From: Advenella alkanexedens | GTDB taxonomy: Bacteria > Pseudomonadota > Gammaproteobacteria > Burkholderiales > Burkholderiaceae_B | Assembly: GCF_019132845.1 (NCBI RefSeq) | Contig: NZ_JAHSPR010000003.1 | Location: 62,001-126,000 of the forward strand | Direction: 5' to 3' | DNA length: 64,000 nucleotides | In this document: positions 14,727 to 25,320 of the stretch, piece after piece | Numbering within the stretch: position 1 is the first letter of the stretch | How the letters are laid out: every line of letters starts with the position of its first letter | Made by a program: the position numbers and the translations under genes | The notes under the pieces: generated by a model | Seen by the model: the letters and a program-made list of their open reading frames with translations, nothing else | The model's database searches: none | Told to the model about the DNA's origin: nothing

Positions 14727-16658
14727 TTAATTCAAAACACTTGGTAACCACATGCTAATGGCCGGAAAAGCGACTAAAAGAGCGATTCTTACCAAATCAG
14801 CCAGCAAGAAAGGAGTTACCCCTTTAAAAATACTGGTCAATTGCAGCCGATCTCCAACCACACTGCGCATCACAAATACATTCATACCCAGTGGCGGTGT
14901 AATCATACCGATCTCAACCAAGGATAATGTCACTACCCCCCACCAGACCAGGCTATAGTCCATACCTAAAATTAACGGCACTACCAATGGCGCAGTGACC
15001 AAAACCGCAGCCATGGTATCAAATATCGTCCCTAACAGAAGGTAAAACACAACTAATGCCAACAAAATAACCCAATGAGGCGTAACATCAACGTTAACAA
15101 GATTCAAAATCAAGCTGGCCACATCGCTAAAGCTCATGAACCCTGCAAAAATATTGGCTCCAATAAAAATAATGTAAATCGCACCAGAATTGATGGCAGT
15201 ATCCAGCAAAGAAGACCTGAACTCCTTCCAGCCAAAATCTTTTGACATAAACGCAAAGGCAAGTGCCAGTACCGCCCCTACTGAAGCAGCTTCCTGGGTA
15301 GTGAAAAAACCGCCATACAGGCCACCCAATACCAGGAGAAAAAGAATAGTTGGCCGCCAAGCCTGAATTAACGCCTTGCGAGCAGTCGCCCAATCAAACT
15401 TTTCTATCGTGGGTGCCAAATCGGGCTTAACCCGCACTGCTACCATAATAGCAATGATATACATGCCCAAAGCCAAAAGACCTGGCAACAAGGCTGCCTG
15501 AAAAGCATCGCGGATGGATACCTCTACCACCACACAATAAACAATCAATACCACCGATGGTGGAAGTAATGCTCCTAAGGTTCCACCTGCTGCAATACAT
15601 CCAGCAGTCAGACTATGGGCATAGTTGCGTTTTTCCATTTCGGTAAACGCAACTTTTCCAAAGGTTGCCGTTGTCGCAATTGATGAGCCACAAATTGCCC
15701 CAAAACCACCACAGCCCATCACTGAAGCCATGGCAAGCCCGCCACGCCGAGATCCGACCAAGGACGTACCGACTTTAAAAATATCACCTGATAAACCTGC
15801 CCATGTAGCAAAGTTGCCCATCAGCAAAAACAGGGGAATAGCCGCCAGATCCATGCTGGTTAATGCGCGCGCCACCTCATTTTGGGTAATAACAAAAGCG
15901 GACTCGACATTTAACAACAAACCAAGACTGGTAACCCCTAACAATGCCAGGGCCACGCCTACGGGTATTTGTGCCGCAATTAAGATATACAAGGCAATAA
16001 AAACGATACTGGCCTGCAAGCCCATACCGTATTCAGGGGTTAAAAAAACAAACAGTAGTACCGCACTAATTGCAAAAGCAGCCACTACCACCCCTAAACC
16101 TCGTAAAAAACCCTCTTCCAGATAAGCCTTGGTTAAAATCAGACGCCCCCATTGGGCCAGGTTACGCCCAACAACCAACAGGGTTCCAAAGATCATCACG
16201 ACACTGGTGACAATCCAAAAACCGGTGGTCCCCATACCCGTTACCACGGTTGTTTCATTGTACTGATATGCATCCCAGGCTCTAAGGCATACCACCCAGC
16301 TCAAGCCAATCATCATGACCGCTTCTGCCAGTGCAGACACCAACGCCACACCCAGCTGATTAGAGCCTGCCATTTTACCCATTACATCAACCTGGATATT
16401 GCGCCGCTGGATAAAAACCAGGCTTAAGAAGCCAGATATAATAACAGCCATAATAAGCCCGTTAAGTTCAAATAAACCACGGACCCCATGGGAGCTTAAA
16501 GACCTTAAAGAAATATCCGTCAAGGTCACCACAGACAAAAACACCAAGGCAACCAGCGAAACAATAACACCTGTCACGCTAAACCGGTCCACCCATTGAC
16601 CTGAACCATTTAAAACCAAGCGTTTACGCTCTTGGCTGGCATATAACTTTAATTCCAT
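14727..16658 (-). CDS. TRAP transporter, fused small and large membrane subunits (DctQM)
   Basis: About 643 residues. The first 190 or so form the four-segment DctQ-like part. The remainder is a DctM large subunit with GNFATWAGLSGDIF, GCGGFGAICGSSIATTATFG, GGTLGALLPPSVVLIVYCVV and ITPPLGMNVFV, typical of the family. The ATG overlaps the dctP-like stop (TGATG), so binding protein and permease are coupled. It imports an organic acid, probably the aromatic substrate or a relative, with a sodium or proton gradient. A GTG three bases upstream is an alternative start. Confidence 0.93.
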   Translation of the reverse strand: MELKLYASQERKRLVLNGSGQWVDRFSVTGVIVSLVALVFLSVVTLTDISLRSLSSHGVRGLFELNGLIMAVIISGFLSLVFIQRRNIQVDVMGKMAGSNQLGVALVSALAEAVMMIGLSWVVCLRAWDAYQYNETTVVTGMGTTGFWIVTSVVMIFGTLLVVGRNLAQWGRLILTKAYLEEGFLRGLGVVVAAFAISAVLLFVFLTPEYGMGLQASIVFIALYILIAAQIPVGVALALLGVTSLGLLLNVESAFVITQNEVARALTSMDLAAIPLFLLMGNFATWAGLSGDIFKVGTSLVGSRRGGLAMASVMGCGGFGAICGSSIATTATFGKVAFTEMEKRNYAHSLTAGCIAAGGTLGALLPPSVVLIVYCVVVEVSIRDAFQAALLPGLLALGMYIIAIMVAVRVKPDLAPTIEKFDWATARKALIQAWRPTILFLLVLGGLYGGFFTTQEAASVGAVLALAFAFMSKDFGWKEFRSSLLDTAINSGAIYIIFIGANIFAGFMSFSDVASLILNLVNVDVTPHWVILLALVVFYLLLGTIFDTMAAVLVTAPLVVPLILGMDYSLVWWGVVTLSLVEIGMITPPLGMNVFVMRSVVGDRLQLTSIFKGVTPFLLADLVRIALLVAFPAISMWLPSVLN

Positions 16659-17662
16659 CACTTAGCCCGAACGTCTTCAATAGTACTGGTATAGACATCC
16701 CAAATCTCTTTGCCATTGGGAGTTGCGGCTATCCACTCATCGACAACTTTCTGAACTTTAGCCTGATAACCTTCAAGTTCCTCGGCCGTAGGCGTAACCA
16801 CCACATGCGACTTGTCTTGCAACAGCTCAGCCTTAATCCGCTGATTTTCAGCCTCAAGGCTGTCAGACCAACGTTTTACAAAGGCCGCACCACCATGTTT
16901 GGCCAAAGCGGCTTTAGCCGGTTCAGGCAAACTATCATACTTGCGCTTGTTAATAATGACATAAACCGTCGCTGCACCCAAAGGCGCATCAATATGATAT
17001 TTCACAAAATCGGCAATCTGCCAAGTTTGCAAAGCAACCCAATCATTCACGCTACCTGCCAAAACACGTTTAGACAGATTCTCTGCCACTTGTGAGGCTG
17101 GCAGGCCAATGGGGGTCAAACCAATCGCTTCGATAGATGCCGATGCCAGAGGACCAGCGGCACGTACGCGCTCACCTTTAAAGTCGTCCAGACTATTTGA
17201 TTCTTTACCAGAGTGCAATAAGGCAACAGCAGACGATGACAAACCAAACACGTACACATCGTCAAAACCGTCCATCAAATCATTTTCATACAAGGCCCAA
17301 ACACCCGCGGACCCCTCCTGGACATCATTTGCCTGAAAAGGCACTTCTGTTACACCTGCCGCTTTAAAACGGCCCGGATTGTAACCGCTTAAACTCCAGG
17401 CCATATCAACCAGGCCACGACGTACGGCATCAAAGGCATCTTCAGGTTTAACCAAAGTGCCGCCTGAAAACATTTTAATTTTTAATGTACCTGCTGAATC
17501 CGCTTCAATATCTTGCAAAAGCGGCTCAAAAATACCTTTGGTCAAAAAGGAAGTTGGTCCTGCAAAATTGGAAAATCGCATGCTTACAGGCTTATTTGCA
17601 AAAGCAGAAGCACTGAAAACAATAGCCAAAGCACCGGCGCAAACCGTTAAGAAGCGTTTCAT
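16658..17662 (-). CDS. TRAP transporter solute-binding protein (DctP family)
   Basis: 334 residues with a clear signal peptide (KRFLTVCAGALAIVFSASAFA) and DctP-family features: RFSNFAGPTSFLTKGIF, GTLKIKMFSGGTLVKPEDAFDAVRRGLVDMAW, and GVWALYENDLM. It binds its ligand in the periplasm and delivers it to the permease encoded next. A start at MKRFL (17662) is chosen because the four preceding residues lack signal-peptide character. The promoter lies in 17663-17933. Confidence 0.93.
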   Translation of the reverse strand: MKRFLTVCAGALAIVFSASAFANKPVSMRFSNFAGPTSFLTKGIFEPLLQDIEADSAGTLKIKMFSGGTLVKPEDAFDAVRRGLVDMAWSLSGYNPGRFKAAGVTEVPFQANDVQEGSAGVWALYENDLMDGFDDVYVFGLSSSAVALLHSGKESNSLDDFKGERVRAAGPLASASIEAIGLTPIGLPASQVAENLSKRVLAGSVNDWVALQTWQIADFVKYHIDAPLGAATVYVIINKRKYDSLPEPAKAALAKHGGAAFVKRWSDSLEAENQRIKAELLQDKSHVVVTPTAEELEGYQAKVQKVVDEWIAATPNGKEIWDVYTSTIEDVRAK

Positions 17663-17858
17663 TGTTATCTCCATGAGTGATATGACTGCCTTCCATCATA
17701 AAAGGCATTTTTATATTTACTAACAATATATACAATTTTTAAAATTATTTAAACTCGTAAAAAGATAAGACAACTAATGCTTCAATCAAAAGAAAAATAA
17801 AGATTTGTTCACACAGTAAACACCCCCCAAAAATGCTCACTCTGGAAACAACAAAAAC

Positions 17859-17875
17859 CTAGTGAAAACCACTAG
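17859..17875. promoter_or_regulatory. inverted repeat upstream of the TRAP operon
   Basis: CTAGTG AAAAC CACTAG: six-base perfect arms with a five-base spacer, about 200 bases before the binding-protein start. Candidate operator for one of the local regulators. Confidence 0.4.
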
Positions 17876-17933
17876 ATGCCTGTTAACGCACAAAACAAAT
17901 TTTTTTAATGTTTTCAGGCCAAACATAAAGCTG

Positions 17934-18575
17934 TTATTCCTGCCAATTTCTTTTTAAATATTCACCCACATCCAAAATATGGTGGCTTGCTATGTTGATA
18001 GCTAACGCGACATTTTTTTCCCTTATGGCAACAATCAAATCCTGGTGCGCCTGACTGGCCACATGCAAATTCTGTTTAAAACCGGTTGTTTGAAGCATAT
18101 AAAAATCTGACAAGTCAAAATTGGCCTGCTGGCGCAAACTTACTTGAGGCGATTGCGCCAAAGCATGCAATTCGGTGTGAAACGCGATGTTTAATGATCT
18201 ATACGCCTGTTCAATATTAGGGTCATCTGGATCCAGGGCATCGATGCGATGATTAATATCCTGTAATTTTTCTATCTGGCCCGGCTGTACCCGATTGGCA
18301 GCCAAACCCGCTAAAACCCCTTCTATCGCAGCGAACATCTGATAAAAATCCAAAACTTCCTGCAAAGCAGGTTGCACGACCCTGGAGCCTACCTGTGCCG
18401 TAATCTCTATAAATCCTTGCTCTTGCAAACGATACAAGGCAGTCATAATAGGCTGGCGGCTAATCTTTGTTTCTTCACTTAACTCTTTAACTGAAATGGA
18501 GTCACCAAAGGCATAGCGCCCCGTAAAGAGCCTGTCACGAATTAACGCATACGCCTGCATGTTTTTAGAAGACAT
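17934..18575 (-). CDS. GntR family regulator, FCD (FadR/VanR) subgroup
   Basis: 213 residues. The N-terminal GntR winged helix (YAFGDSISVKELSEETKISRQPIMTALYRLQEQGFIEI) is followed by an all-helical FCD effector domain containing the E..LAGLAA and AFHTELHALA histidine that bind metal in this group. It faces the TfdB-like hydroxylase gene divergently across 149 bases that contain a 14-base palindrome. It probably represses the hydroxylase and senses an organic acid. ATG 18575 is preferred; a TTG four codons upstream is possible. Confidence 0.88.
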   Translation of the reverse strand: MSSKNMQAYALIRDRLFTGRYAFGDSISVKELSEETKISRQPIMTALYRLQEQGFIEITAQVGSRVVQPALQEVLDFYQMFAAIEGVLAGLAANRVQPGQIEKLQDINHRIDALDPDDPNIEQAYRSLNIAFHTELHALAQSPQVSLRQQANFDLSDFYMLQTTGFKQNLHVASQAHQDLIVAIREKNVALAINIASHHILDVGEYLKRNWQE

Positions 18576-18678
18576 AGTCCCAACCAAAATTTAAAAAATT
18601 GAATGTTTAGCACAACTACCATGCCTTGAACATTAGTAAATATACTATTTTATCAACTCTAAACTAGAATGCTAACAT

Positions 18679-18692
18679 ACTAACATGTTAGT
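18679..18692. promoter_or_regulatory. perfect 14-base palindrome, candidate GntR operator
   Basis: ACTAACATGTTAGT lies in the gap between the GntR gene and the hydroxylase, 32 bases before the hydroxylase ATG. An extra half CTAACATA immediately to the left makes a direct repeat. Confidence 0.55.
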
Positions 18693-18724
18693 TATCGTAG
18701 ATGAAATCGTATATAGGAGAGACA

Positions 18725-20470
18725 ATGAGTCAAGAAAAACTGGATTGTGATGTATTGGTGATTGGTTCCGGACCAACCGGTTCCACATTGGCGCTGGCGC
18801 TGGCCTCATACGGCATTAAAGTCCATGTGGTTTCTCGCTGGAACTGGGTTGCCAATACGCCCCGCGCCCATATTACAAATCAACGCACCATGGAAGTTTT
18901 CAGGGAACTGGGCATTGAAGAAGAATGCTACAAATACGCGACCCCTTGGGACCTGATGGGCGATAGCTTGATTACAACCAGCCTGGCCGGAGATGAACTG
19001 TTACGCATTCGTTCCTGGGGCACGGATTTGGCTCGCAAGGGTGACTACTTAAGCGGCAGCCCCTGCGAATTACTGGATATTCCCCAACCCCTGATTGAGC
19101 CAATTCTGGTTAACCAGGCACGCAATCGCGGGGCAAGTTATTCATTTAATACCGAATACCTGAGTCACCAGCAAGATGACGCCGGTATTACCGTCCAGCT
19201 AAAGGATCGTTTCACGCAACATGAATATCAGCTACGGGCAAAATTTTTGGTTGGCGCTGATGGTGCCAACTCAAAAGTCATGAAAGACGCAGGGCTTGCC
19301 CTGGAAGGCCAACTGGCTCGCGCAGGCACCGCTTACACCCTGTTTGAAGCCGACTTAAGTCAATATACAGCACACCGCCCCAGTATTTTGTACTGGATTT
19401 GTTCTCCCCAAGCGGCATTTGGCGAAATTGGTTTTGGTTTGTTACGCGCCATTAAACCATGGAATCAATGGATAGCCGGTTGGGGATTTGATATTAACCA
19501 GGGCGAACCAGAGCTCAGTGACGAAGAGGTAACGGAAAAAATCCGTATCCTGGTCGGTGACCCTGAACTGAAAATTAAAATCCTTAATAAATCCACCTGG
19601 TATGTCAACCAGGCCTACGCTCCCCATTACGATAAAGGCCGTGTATTTTGTGCCGGAGACGCCGTCCACCGTCACCCGCCTTCCAGCGGATTAGGCTTGA
19701 ACACATGCGTCCAAGACGCCTTTAACCTGGCTTGGAAATTTGCCTACGTATTAAAAGGCCACGCTGGCCATGAGCTTTTGGACAGCTTTAGTTTGGAACG
19801 GGCACCGGTAGGAAAACAAATTGTGGCACGTGCCAACCAATCTCGCCTGGACTATGCCGCATTGCAAAAAATATTCCGTATAGAAGGCGAGGAAAACCCC
19901 ATTGAAGCCGGTATTGCCAACTTCAGAAGCCCATCCCAAAAAGGCGCAAAAGCCCGATTGGCCGCCCAACAGGCATTACAGCTGAAACAAACAGAATTTA
20001 ATGCCCAAGGCGTTGAAATGAACCAACGCTATGAATCACAGGCGGTTATTAATGAGCCAGACCCCGAAACCTGGGCTCGGGACAAAGAGTTGTATTTACA
20101 AGCCACAACCCGCCCAGGTGCCAAAATACCTCATGCCTGGCTTATTGACCGCAAAGGATACAAAAAATCCACCCTGGATATCGTTGGCAAAGGTTATTTC
20201 ACCTTACTAACCGGCTTATCGGGCCATGTCTGGACAGAAGCGGCCCAACAACTAGAGTTACCATTCTTGCGTATTATTACCATAGGATCTTTAGATTACC
20301 AGGACCCTTATTGTGAATGGCAGCAGCGACGCGAAATTAATGAAAATGGGGTACTGTTAATACGTCCTGACGGTTTTGTGGCATGGCGTCAAATGGATGC
20401 CGGGCAACTTTCCGTAGAACAGGCAAAAACGCACCTGGAAAGAACCTTTCAACAAATTTTATCGCGTTAA
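18725..20470 (+). CDS. FAD-dependent aromatic hydroxylase, TfdB/PheA-like
   Basis: 581 residues. The Rossmann FAD motif GSGPTGSTLALALA is at the N-terminus, PRAHITNQRTMEVFRELG and LVGADGANSKVM follow, and the flavin ribityl motif GRVFCAGDAVHRHPP is near residue 310. The whole layout, including the C-terminal thioredoxin-like domain, follows single-component phenol hydroxylases such as TfdB/PheA; it is less like MhpA. It probably ortho-hydroxylates a phenolic substrate to the catechol cleaved by MhpB, using NAD(P)H and O2. ATG 18725 has AGGAGA at the right distance; the in-frame ATG 24 bases upstream does not. Confidence 0.88.
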   Translation: MSQEKLDCDVLVIGSGPTGSTLALALASYGIKVHVVSRWNWVANTPRAHITNQRTMEVFRELGIEEECYKYATPWDLMGDSLITTSLAGDELLRIRSWGTDLARKGDYLSGSPCELLDIPQPLIEPILVNQARNRGASYSFNTEYLSHQQDDAGITVQLKDRFTQHEYQLRAKFLVGADGANSKVMKDAGLALEGQLARAGTAYTLFEADLSQYTAHRPSILYWICSPQAAFGEIGFGLLRAIKPWNQWIAGWGFDINQGEPELSDEEVTEKIRILVGDPELKIKILNKSTWYVNQAYAPHYDKGRVFCAGDAVHRHPPSSGLGLNTCVQDAFNLAWKFAYVLKGHAGHELLDSFSLERAPVGKQIVARANQSRLDYAALQKIFRIEGEENPIEAGIANFRSPSQKGAKARLAAQQALQLKQTEFNAQGVEMNQRYESQAVINEPDPETWARDKELYLQATTRPGAKIPHAWLIDRKGYKKSTLDIVGKGYFTLLTGLSGHVWTEAAQQLELPFLRIITIGSLDYQDPYCEWQQRREINENGVLLIRPDGFVAWRQMDAGQLSVEQAKTHLERTFQQILSR

Positions 20471-20531
20471 TTCAGCGTCTGCCTGCTCTGCTTGCCCCAC
20501 CCCGAAAAACGGGGTATGCAAGCAAGCATCG

Positions 20532-20572
20532 AATAAAAAAAAACTCCCTCAGGACGAGGGAGATTTTTTATT
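20532..20572. terminator. bidirectional terminator between hydroxylase and mhpE
   Basis: CTCCCTC AGGAC GAGGGAG with an A-run on the left and T-run on the right, between convergent genes. Confidence 0.9.
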
Positions 20573-20573
20573 A

Positions 20574-21593
20574 TTAATTCTGGCTATTTACCAAATCAAG
20601 TGCAACGTCGACAATCATGTCCTCTTGCCCGCCTACCATACGGCGGCGACCCAGCTCAACCAAAATATCCACCGGTTTCAAGCCGTAACGTTGCGCAGCC
20701 ACTTCTGCATGACGCAAGAAGCTGGAGTATACCCCAGCGTATCCTAAAGCCAAGGTTTCACGATCTACACGTACCGGACGATCTTGTAACGGACGGACAA
20801 TATCATCGGCGGCATCCATCAGGGCATATAAATCAGTACCATGATTCCAGCCCATCCGTTCTGCGGCGGCAATAAACACCTCAAGAGGCGCATTACCGGC
20901 ACCCGCACCCATTCCGGCCAGGCTCGCATCAATACGATCACACCCTTCTTCAACAGCCACAATCGAGTTGGCCACACCCAAAGACAAGTTATGGTGCGCA
21001 TGTATACCTGTTTCCGTCTCTGGCTTTAACACTGCCTTAACCGCACGGAAACGGTCACGCACATCGTTCATGTTCATAGCACCGCCCGAATCCACGACAT
21101 AAATGCAGGTTGCGCCATAACTTTCCATTTTTTGCGCTTCACGGGACAGGTTTTCGGGCGTGGTTAAATGACTCATCATTAAAAAACCGACCGTATCCAT
21201 ACCCAACTCGCGGGCATATGCGATGTGTTGTGCCGATACGTCCGCCTCGGTGCAATGCGTGGCTACCCTTACCACGCGCGCACCTGCCTGATAGGCATCT
21301 TTCAAGTCATGAATAGTACCAATGCCAGGCAACAGCAATGTGGCCACTTTGGCATGCTGGACTTCATCGGCCACCGCTTCGATCCACTCCAGATCCGTGT
21401 GTGCCCCAAACCCATAATTAAAGCTTGAACCCTGCAACCCGTCTCCATGTGCCACTTCAATACTGTCTACCTTGGCCTGGTCCAGTGCCCGTGCAATACG
21501 ACGCACATCCTTGACGCTATACTGATGGCGCACGGCATGGCTACCATCACGTAAAGTAACATCTGATATATACAGTTTTTTTCCTGTGTTCAT
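20574..21593 (-). CDS. mhpE: 4-hydroxy-2-oxovalerate aldolase
   Basis: 339 residues. [20 protein letters not shown] (the DxTLRDG metal site), [15 protein letters not shown] (the metal-binding HxHxN) and the C-terminal communication domain identify the MhpE/DmpG family. It splits 4-hydroxy-2-oxovalerate to pyruvate and acetaldehyde, and channels the acetaldehyde to MhpF, whose gene is directly upstream. GGAGATAATC fits a start at 21593; the ATG at 21605 overlaps the mhpF stop. Confidence 0.96.
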   Translation of the reverse strand: MNTGKKLYISDVTLRDGSHAVRHQYSVKDVRRIARALDQAKVDSIEVAHGDGLQGSSFNYGFGAHTDLEWIEAVADEVQHAKVATLLLPGIGTIHDLKDAYQAGARVVRVATHCTEADVSAQHIAYARELGMDTVGFLMMSHLTTPENLSREAQKMESYGATCIYVVDSGGAMNMNDVRDRFRAVKAVLKPETETGIHAHHNLSLGVANSIVAVEEGCDRIDASLAGMGAGAGNAPLEVFIAAAERMGWNHGTDLYALMDAADDIVRPLQDRPVRVDRETLALGYAGVYSSFLRHAEVAAQRYGLKPVDILVELGRRRMVGGQEDMIVDVALDLVNSQN

Positions 21594-21604
21594 GATTATC
21601 TCCA

Positions 21605-22549
21605 TTAACGCTCAAGAATGGATTGCGCCATACGTTCGGCAGTCGCCATAGCAGCCGAAGTCATAATATCCAGATTTCCGGCATAAGCGGGCAAATAATG
21701 CGCCGCTCCTTCCACCTCTAGAAACACCGAGGTTTTCAAACCGCTACATTCACCCAAACCGGGGATCTTTAACGGACGGTCCGCGCTTATCCGTTCAAAC
21801 TGCACCTTTTGTTTAAGCTTATAACCTGGCACATACTGCTGTACTGCCGCAACAGTCTCTGCAATACTTTGTTCAATCGCATCTTCATCAGCCCCGTCAG
21901 ACAGGGTATAAACAGTATCGCGCATAATAACGGGCGGCTCTGCCGGATTCAAAATAATAATAGCCTTGCCCCTGGTTGCCCCGCCAATCACTTCAATAGC
22001 TTTAGAGGTGGTTTCCGTAAACTCATCAATATTGGCACGCGTACCCGGCCCGGCCGATTTACTGGAAATAGATGCCACAATTTCAGCATAATGCACTTTA
22101 GCTACCCGAGAAACGGCAGCCACTATGGGAATAGTCGCCTGACCGCCACAAGTTACCATATTGACATTAAACGCGTTTACATGCGCATCCAGATTGACGA
22201 CTGGCACACAATACGGCCCAATGGCGGCCGGGGTCAAATCCACCAAACGCATCTGGGGTTTCAACTGACGCAAAAAAGCATCATTGTGAATATGAGCACT
22301 GGCTGCCGTAGCATCAAAAACCAAATCAATTTCATCAAATACCGGCAACCGGCTCAGACCCTCCACCCCTTCATGCGTGGTGGCCACCCCCAAACGCTGT
22401 GCCCTGGCAAGCCCGTCCGATTGAGGATCAATGCCCACCATAGCCCCCATTTCCAGATGCCGACCATGACGCAAAATTTTGATCATTAAATCGGTGCCAA
22501 TATTACCGGAACCGATAATGGCCACTTTTATTTTCTTATCAACACTCAT
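21605..22549 (-). CDS. mhpF: acetaldehyde dehydrogenase (acylating)
   Basis: 314 residues with [14 protein letters not shown] (NAD site), [17 protein letters not shown] containing the catalytic Cys, and the DmpF/MhpF C-terminal domain. It converts the acetaldehyde handed over by MhpE, with NAD and CoA, to acetyl-CoA. It lies between mhpC and mhpE, the standard pathway order. Confidence 0.96.
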   Translation of the reverse strand: MSVDKKIKVAIIGSGNIGTDLMIKILRHGRHLEMGAMVGIDPQSDGLARAQRLGVATTHEGVEGLSRLPVFDEIDLVFDATAASAHIHNDAFLRQLKPQMRLVDLTPAAIGPYCVPVVNLDAHVNAFNVNMVTCGGQATIPIVAAVSRVAKVHYAEIVASISSKSAGPGTRANIDEFTETTSKAIEVIGGATRGKAIIILNPAEPPVIMRDTVYTLSDGADEDAIEQSIAETVAAVQQYVPGYKLKQKVQFERISADRPLKIPGLGECSGLKTSVFLEVEGAAHYLPAYAGNLDIMTSAAMATAERMAQSILER

Positions 22550-22573
22550 CTTTAATTTCCTTTGTCGATCCCA

Positions 22574-23434
22574 TTATTCAGCCGCTAAAAAATCAAGCAC
22601 CAAGGCATTAAAACGATCTTTATGCTCCCACTGCACCCAGTGACCGCAACGATTGAATAAATGCAGTTCCGCCTGGGGAATATGGGTCACCAAACGCAAC
22701 GCCGCATCCATAGGCACAAAACGATCATCCCGGCCCCACATTATCAATGTAGGTGCGGTAATTGTGCCAAGACGTGCACCGAAATCAGGAAACTGGCGGG
22801 GATTAAGCTCAAGGCTTTTTACAAAATTATCCAGATGATCCTGACGGTCCAGGATATTTGTTAAGCGTTGCTGCAAAAGCTCATCAGTCAGGCTACTGGC
22901 ATCATAAACAAAAATATCCATCATGGCGCGCAGGTTTTCCAGGGTTGGATGACGATATAAACCCTGCAAACGCTTGATACCCTCGGTAGGCATAGGTGTG
23001 AACGTACTCAAACCACCGGTGCCGCCTCCCATCAGGATAAGCTTTCCAACACGATCAGGATTGTCCAAAGTGAACGCCGTGGCACTATGCCCGCCCATTG
23101 AGTTACCAATCAAATGGGCTTTCTGGATTCCCAACGCATCAACCAGACCTTTAACTGCTGCCGCATTAACATGAGAGCGGGATTCGGTCACCACAATCGG
23201 ATCGCTCTTGCCCCAGCCAGGGCTGTCTAACAAAATAACGCGATAACCCGCCTTAACCAAAGGCTCCACATTTTGAGAAAAGTTGGCCCAACTGGTTGCG
23301 CCCGGCCCTGATCCATGCAACATAATAACGGTTTCATCACCTTGCCCGAAATCGTTATAGTGGATTTTTAATGCCAAACCGTTTTCATTAATATCAACAA
23401 AACGGCTACTTGTTTCTTCACTGATGACTGTCAT
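22574..23434 (-). CDS. mhpC: meta-cleavage product hydrolase (MhpC-like)
   Basis: 286-residue alpha/beta hydrolase. [13 protein letters not shown] forms the oxyanion region, GNSMGGHSA carries the nucleophile Ser, WGRDDRFVP the Asp, and [11 protein letters not shown] the catalytic His. This is the full C-C hydrolase signature of the MhpC/BphD group. It cleaves the ring-fission product to the dienoate (for MhpD) and an organic acid such as succinate or fumarate. The side-chain specificity cannot be read from sequence. Confidence 0.95.
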   Translation of the reverse strand: MTVISEETSSRFVDINENGLALKIHYNDFGQGDETVIMLHGSGPGATSWANFSQNVEPLVKAGYRVILLDSPGWGKSDPIVVTESRSHVNAAAVKGLVDALGIQKAHLIGNSMGGHSATAFTLDNPDRVGKLILMGGGTGGLSTFTPMPTEGIKRLQGLYRHPTLENLRAMMDIFVYDASSLTDELLQQRLTNILDRQDHLDNFVKSLELNPRQFPDFGARLGTITAPTLIMWGRDDRFVPMDAALRLVTHIPQAELHLFNRCGHWVQWEHKDRFNALVLDFLAAE

Positions 23435-23467
23435 ATTAAACCTTAAAAATACATTTTTAATTTAAAC

Positions 23468-24406
23468 CTAAACCAATTCGGCACTCATGACACCATACCC
23501 GGCAATCCATTCATTGATAGGTTTGTAGTAGTCTTGACGTGCCTTGTACTCGCCTGCTGCAGCCAAAGCGGCAAAAGCAGCAACCCACGTTCTTACTTCA
23601 TGGGTAGAACGCCCCGCCTCTTTAGAGATGACATCCACCTCAAAGTCATCAACTTTTTGCAACTCATTGCTTGCGAGCAAATCCATAAATGCCTTGTCCC
23701 ATTCCTCGTTCAAAGGGGTCAGGTTGCAGGTCGATGTGCCGAAAATTTTTGCGGTCGCTACCGTGCGTGCCTCACGGGCAGCCCGTGCTTCGGGCGTTGG
23801 CCGGCGTCCACAAATTAAAAATTCAGCCACTTCTGAGGCGGCGCCACTTAGCAAGGGCACTGGTGGCTCATGAGAAAGCCCACCTGAACCCAAAATAAGA
23901 ACTCGTTTATTTAACGTTGCAATAAACTGCCCAACCGCCTCACCTAATTTACGAATACGGCGATAAGGCGTAAAAGGGGGTGCAACAGAATTAATAATGA
24001 TTGGAATAACAGGGTAACGGGTTAAACTTCCTGTTGTTTCCATCAGGATTTGGGTACAACCATGATCAACATCCAACCGATGCGACAGGGCCACATCAAT
24101 ATCTTTATCATGCACAAAACGTACCAAATCCAAAGCCAGGTCTTCGGGAACCGATAGTTTTCCTTCGGGTGTTAAATAATCACCCACAGAATTTGCCCCT
24201 GTGGCAACCACAAACGGCGGCATCAAATCATAAAATAAGCCGTTATAATGGTCTGGCGCAAATAAAACAATTAACTCCGGATCAAACTCCTCTACTTCTT
24301 TTTTTGTAGCGTCTAAAACAGCATTAACCTCTGCTGCCGTTTCGGGATTCGGATCATACAAGCCACGCAAAGGTGTATGAGACAAACACTTTAGTAATAT
24401 CGTCAT
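23468..24406 (-). CDS. mhpB: 2,3-dihydroxyphenylpropionate 1,2-dioxygenase (class III extradiol)
   Basis: 312 residues of the LigB superfamily, MhpB type. CLSHTPLRGLYDP at the N-terminus has the metal-ligand His, FAPDHYNGLFYDLMPPF carries the second, and SHRLDVDHGCTQIL and GSGGLSHEPP add catalytic histidines. It cleaves catechol-propionate type substrates with Fe(II). ATG 24406 is chosen because AGGAGC stands just before it. First gene of the mhpBCFE unit, with a short divergent promoter region shared with the second IclR gene. Confidence 0.95.
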   Translation of the reverse strand: MTILLKCLSHTPLRGLYDPNPETAAEVNAVLDATKKEVEEFDPELIVLFAPDHYNGLFYDLMPPFVVATGANSVGDYLTPEGKLSVPEDLALDLVRFVHDKDIDVALSHRLDVDHGCTQILMETTGSLTRYPVIPIIINSVAPPFTPYRRIRKLGEAVGQFIATLNKRVLILGSGGLSHEPPVPLLSGAASEVAEFLICGRRPTPEARAAREARTVATAKIFGTSTCNLTPLNEEWDKAFMDLLASNELQKVDDFEVDVISKEAGRSTHEVRTWVAAFAALAAAGEYKARQDYYKPINEWIAGYGVMSAELV

Positions 24407-24504
24407 GTAAAAGCTCCTCAAATTGCACTTTTTATTTCACTATGTCAAAAAAAGTCTTTATCTTTTTTTATAAAATTACCGTTAACTGCCACTCATTAAT
24501 TGTC

Positions 24505-25320
24505 ATGTCAAATCCGCGCTCAACGTCACCTTATAAAAAGTCACAAAGCCTGGTTCGCGGTTTAGCTATTTTGCAGGCCCTTAGCATCTGTCCTGATGGT
24601 TCAGCGCGCATCAATGAGCTTAGCCAGGCTACGGGCATTCATCGCACCACCATTAAACGCCTTCTACAAACCCTCATTGAGGAAGGCTATGTCAGCCAAA
24701 GCCCGTCAGACCACAGCTACCGTTTAAGTTACCAAGTCCGCCAGCTTAGTGAAGGCTTCCGTGACGACGATTGGGTCACGCAAATTGCCGCCCCCGCCAT
24801 TAATGAACTGGTCAAACTGACCTTATGGCCTTCCGACCTGTGCACCCTGTCCGGGGCCTCTGTAATTATTCGTGAAACCTCACATCGCTTTAGTTCACTC
24901 TCGTTTCATCGGGCAATGATCCGGCGGCGGCTTCCTTTGCTTACGACCGCTGCAGGCCGGGCTTATTTTTGCTTTTGCCCCGAACAAGAACGCCAACAAT
25001 TAATTCCTATCATTCAAACAGATCCTTCTCCACAGGCCCAATTAGCGCATAACCCCGCTTTTTTACGTCAGCTTGTTGAAAAAACACAGCTTAGGGGCTA
25101 CGCTTCCAATGAAGGAGACTGGGTCAATGAAAGCAATACCGCTGCCATTGCCCTTCCCATTACTTATAAACGCCGGGTAATTTCGACGGTCAACCTGGTT
25201 TTTTTAAAGAAAATCCTTAGGCCAGAAGCGGCGGCCGCGCGTTACTTACATTACCTTAAAGAAACCGTGACCAAAATAGAAAACCAGCTAGCCCAATACG
25301 AGCAACTTATAAGCGAATAG
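24505..25320 (+). CDS. IclR family regulator (MhpR-like) 2
   Basis: 271 residues. The winged helix has SLVRGLAILQALS and INELSQATGIHRTTIKRLLQTLIEEGYVS, and the effector domain has LWPSDLCTLSGASVIIRETSHRF, matching MhpR. It is divergent from mhpB, as mhpR is from the mhp operon in E. coli, so it is the likelier activator of mhpBCFE. The start is set at MSNPRS; upstream in-frame codons are AT-rich and would overlap mhpB. Confidence 0.9.
   Translation: MSNPRSTSPYKKSQSLVRGLAILQALSICPDGSARINELSQATGIHRTTIKRLLQTLIEEGYVSQSPSDHSYRLSYQVRQLSEGFRDDDWVTQIAAPAINELVKLTLWPSDLCTLSGASVIIRETSHRFSSLSFHRAMIRRRLPLLTTAAGRAYFCFCPEQERQQLIPIIQTDPSPQAQLAHNPAFLRQLVEKTQLRGYASNEGDWVNESNTAAIALPITYKRRVISTVNLVFLKKILRPEAAAARYLHYLKETVTKIENQLAQYEQLISE

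Noticed and set aside
18725-20470. MhpA (3-hydroxyphenylpropionate hydroxylase) as the name of the hydroxylase
   Set aside because: The order of motifs and the flanking text resemble TfdB/PheA phenol hydroxylases more than MhpA; substrate left open.
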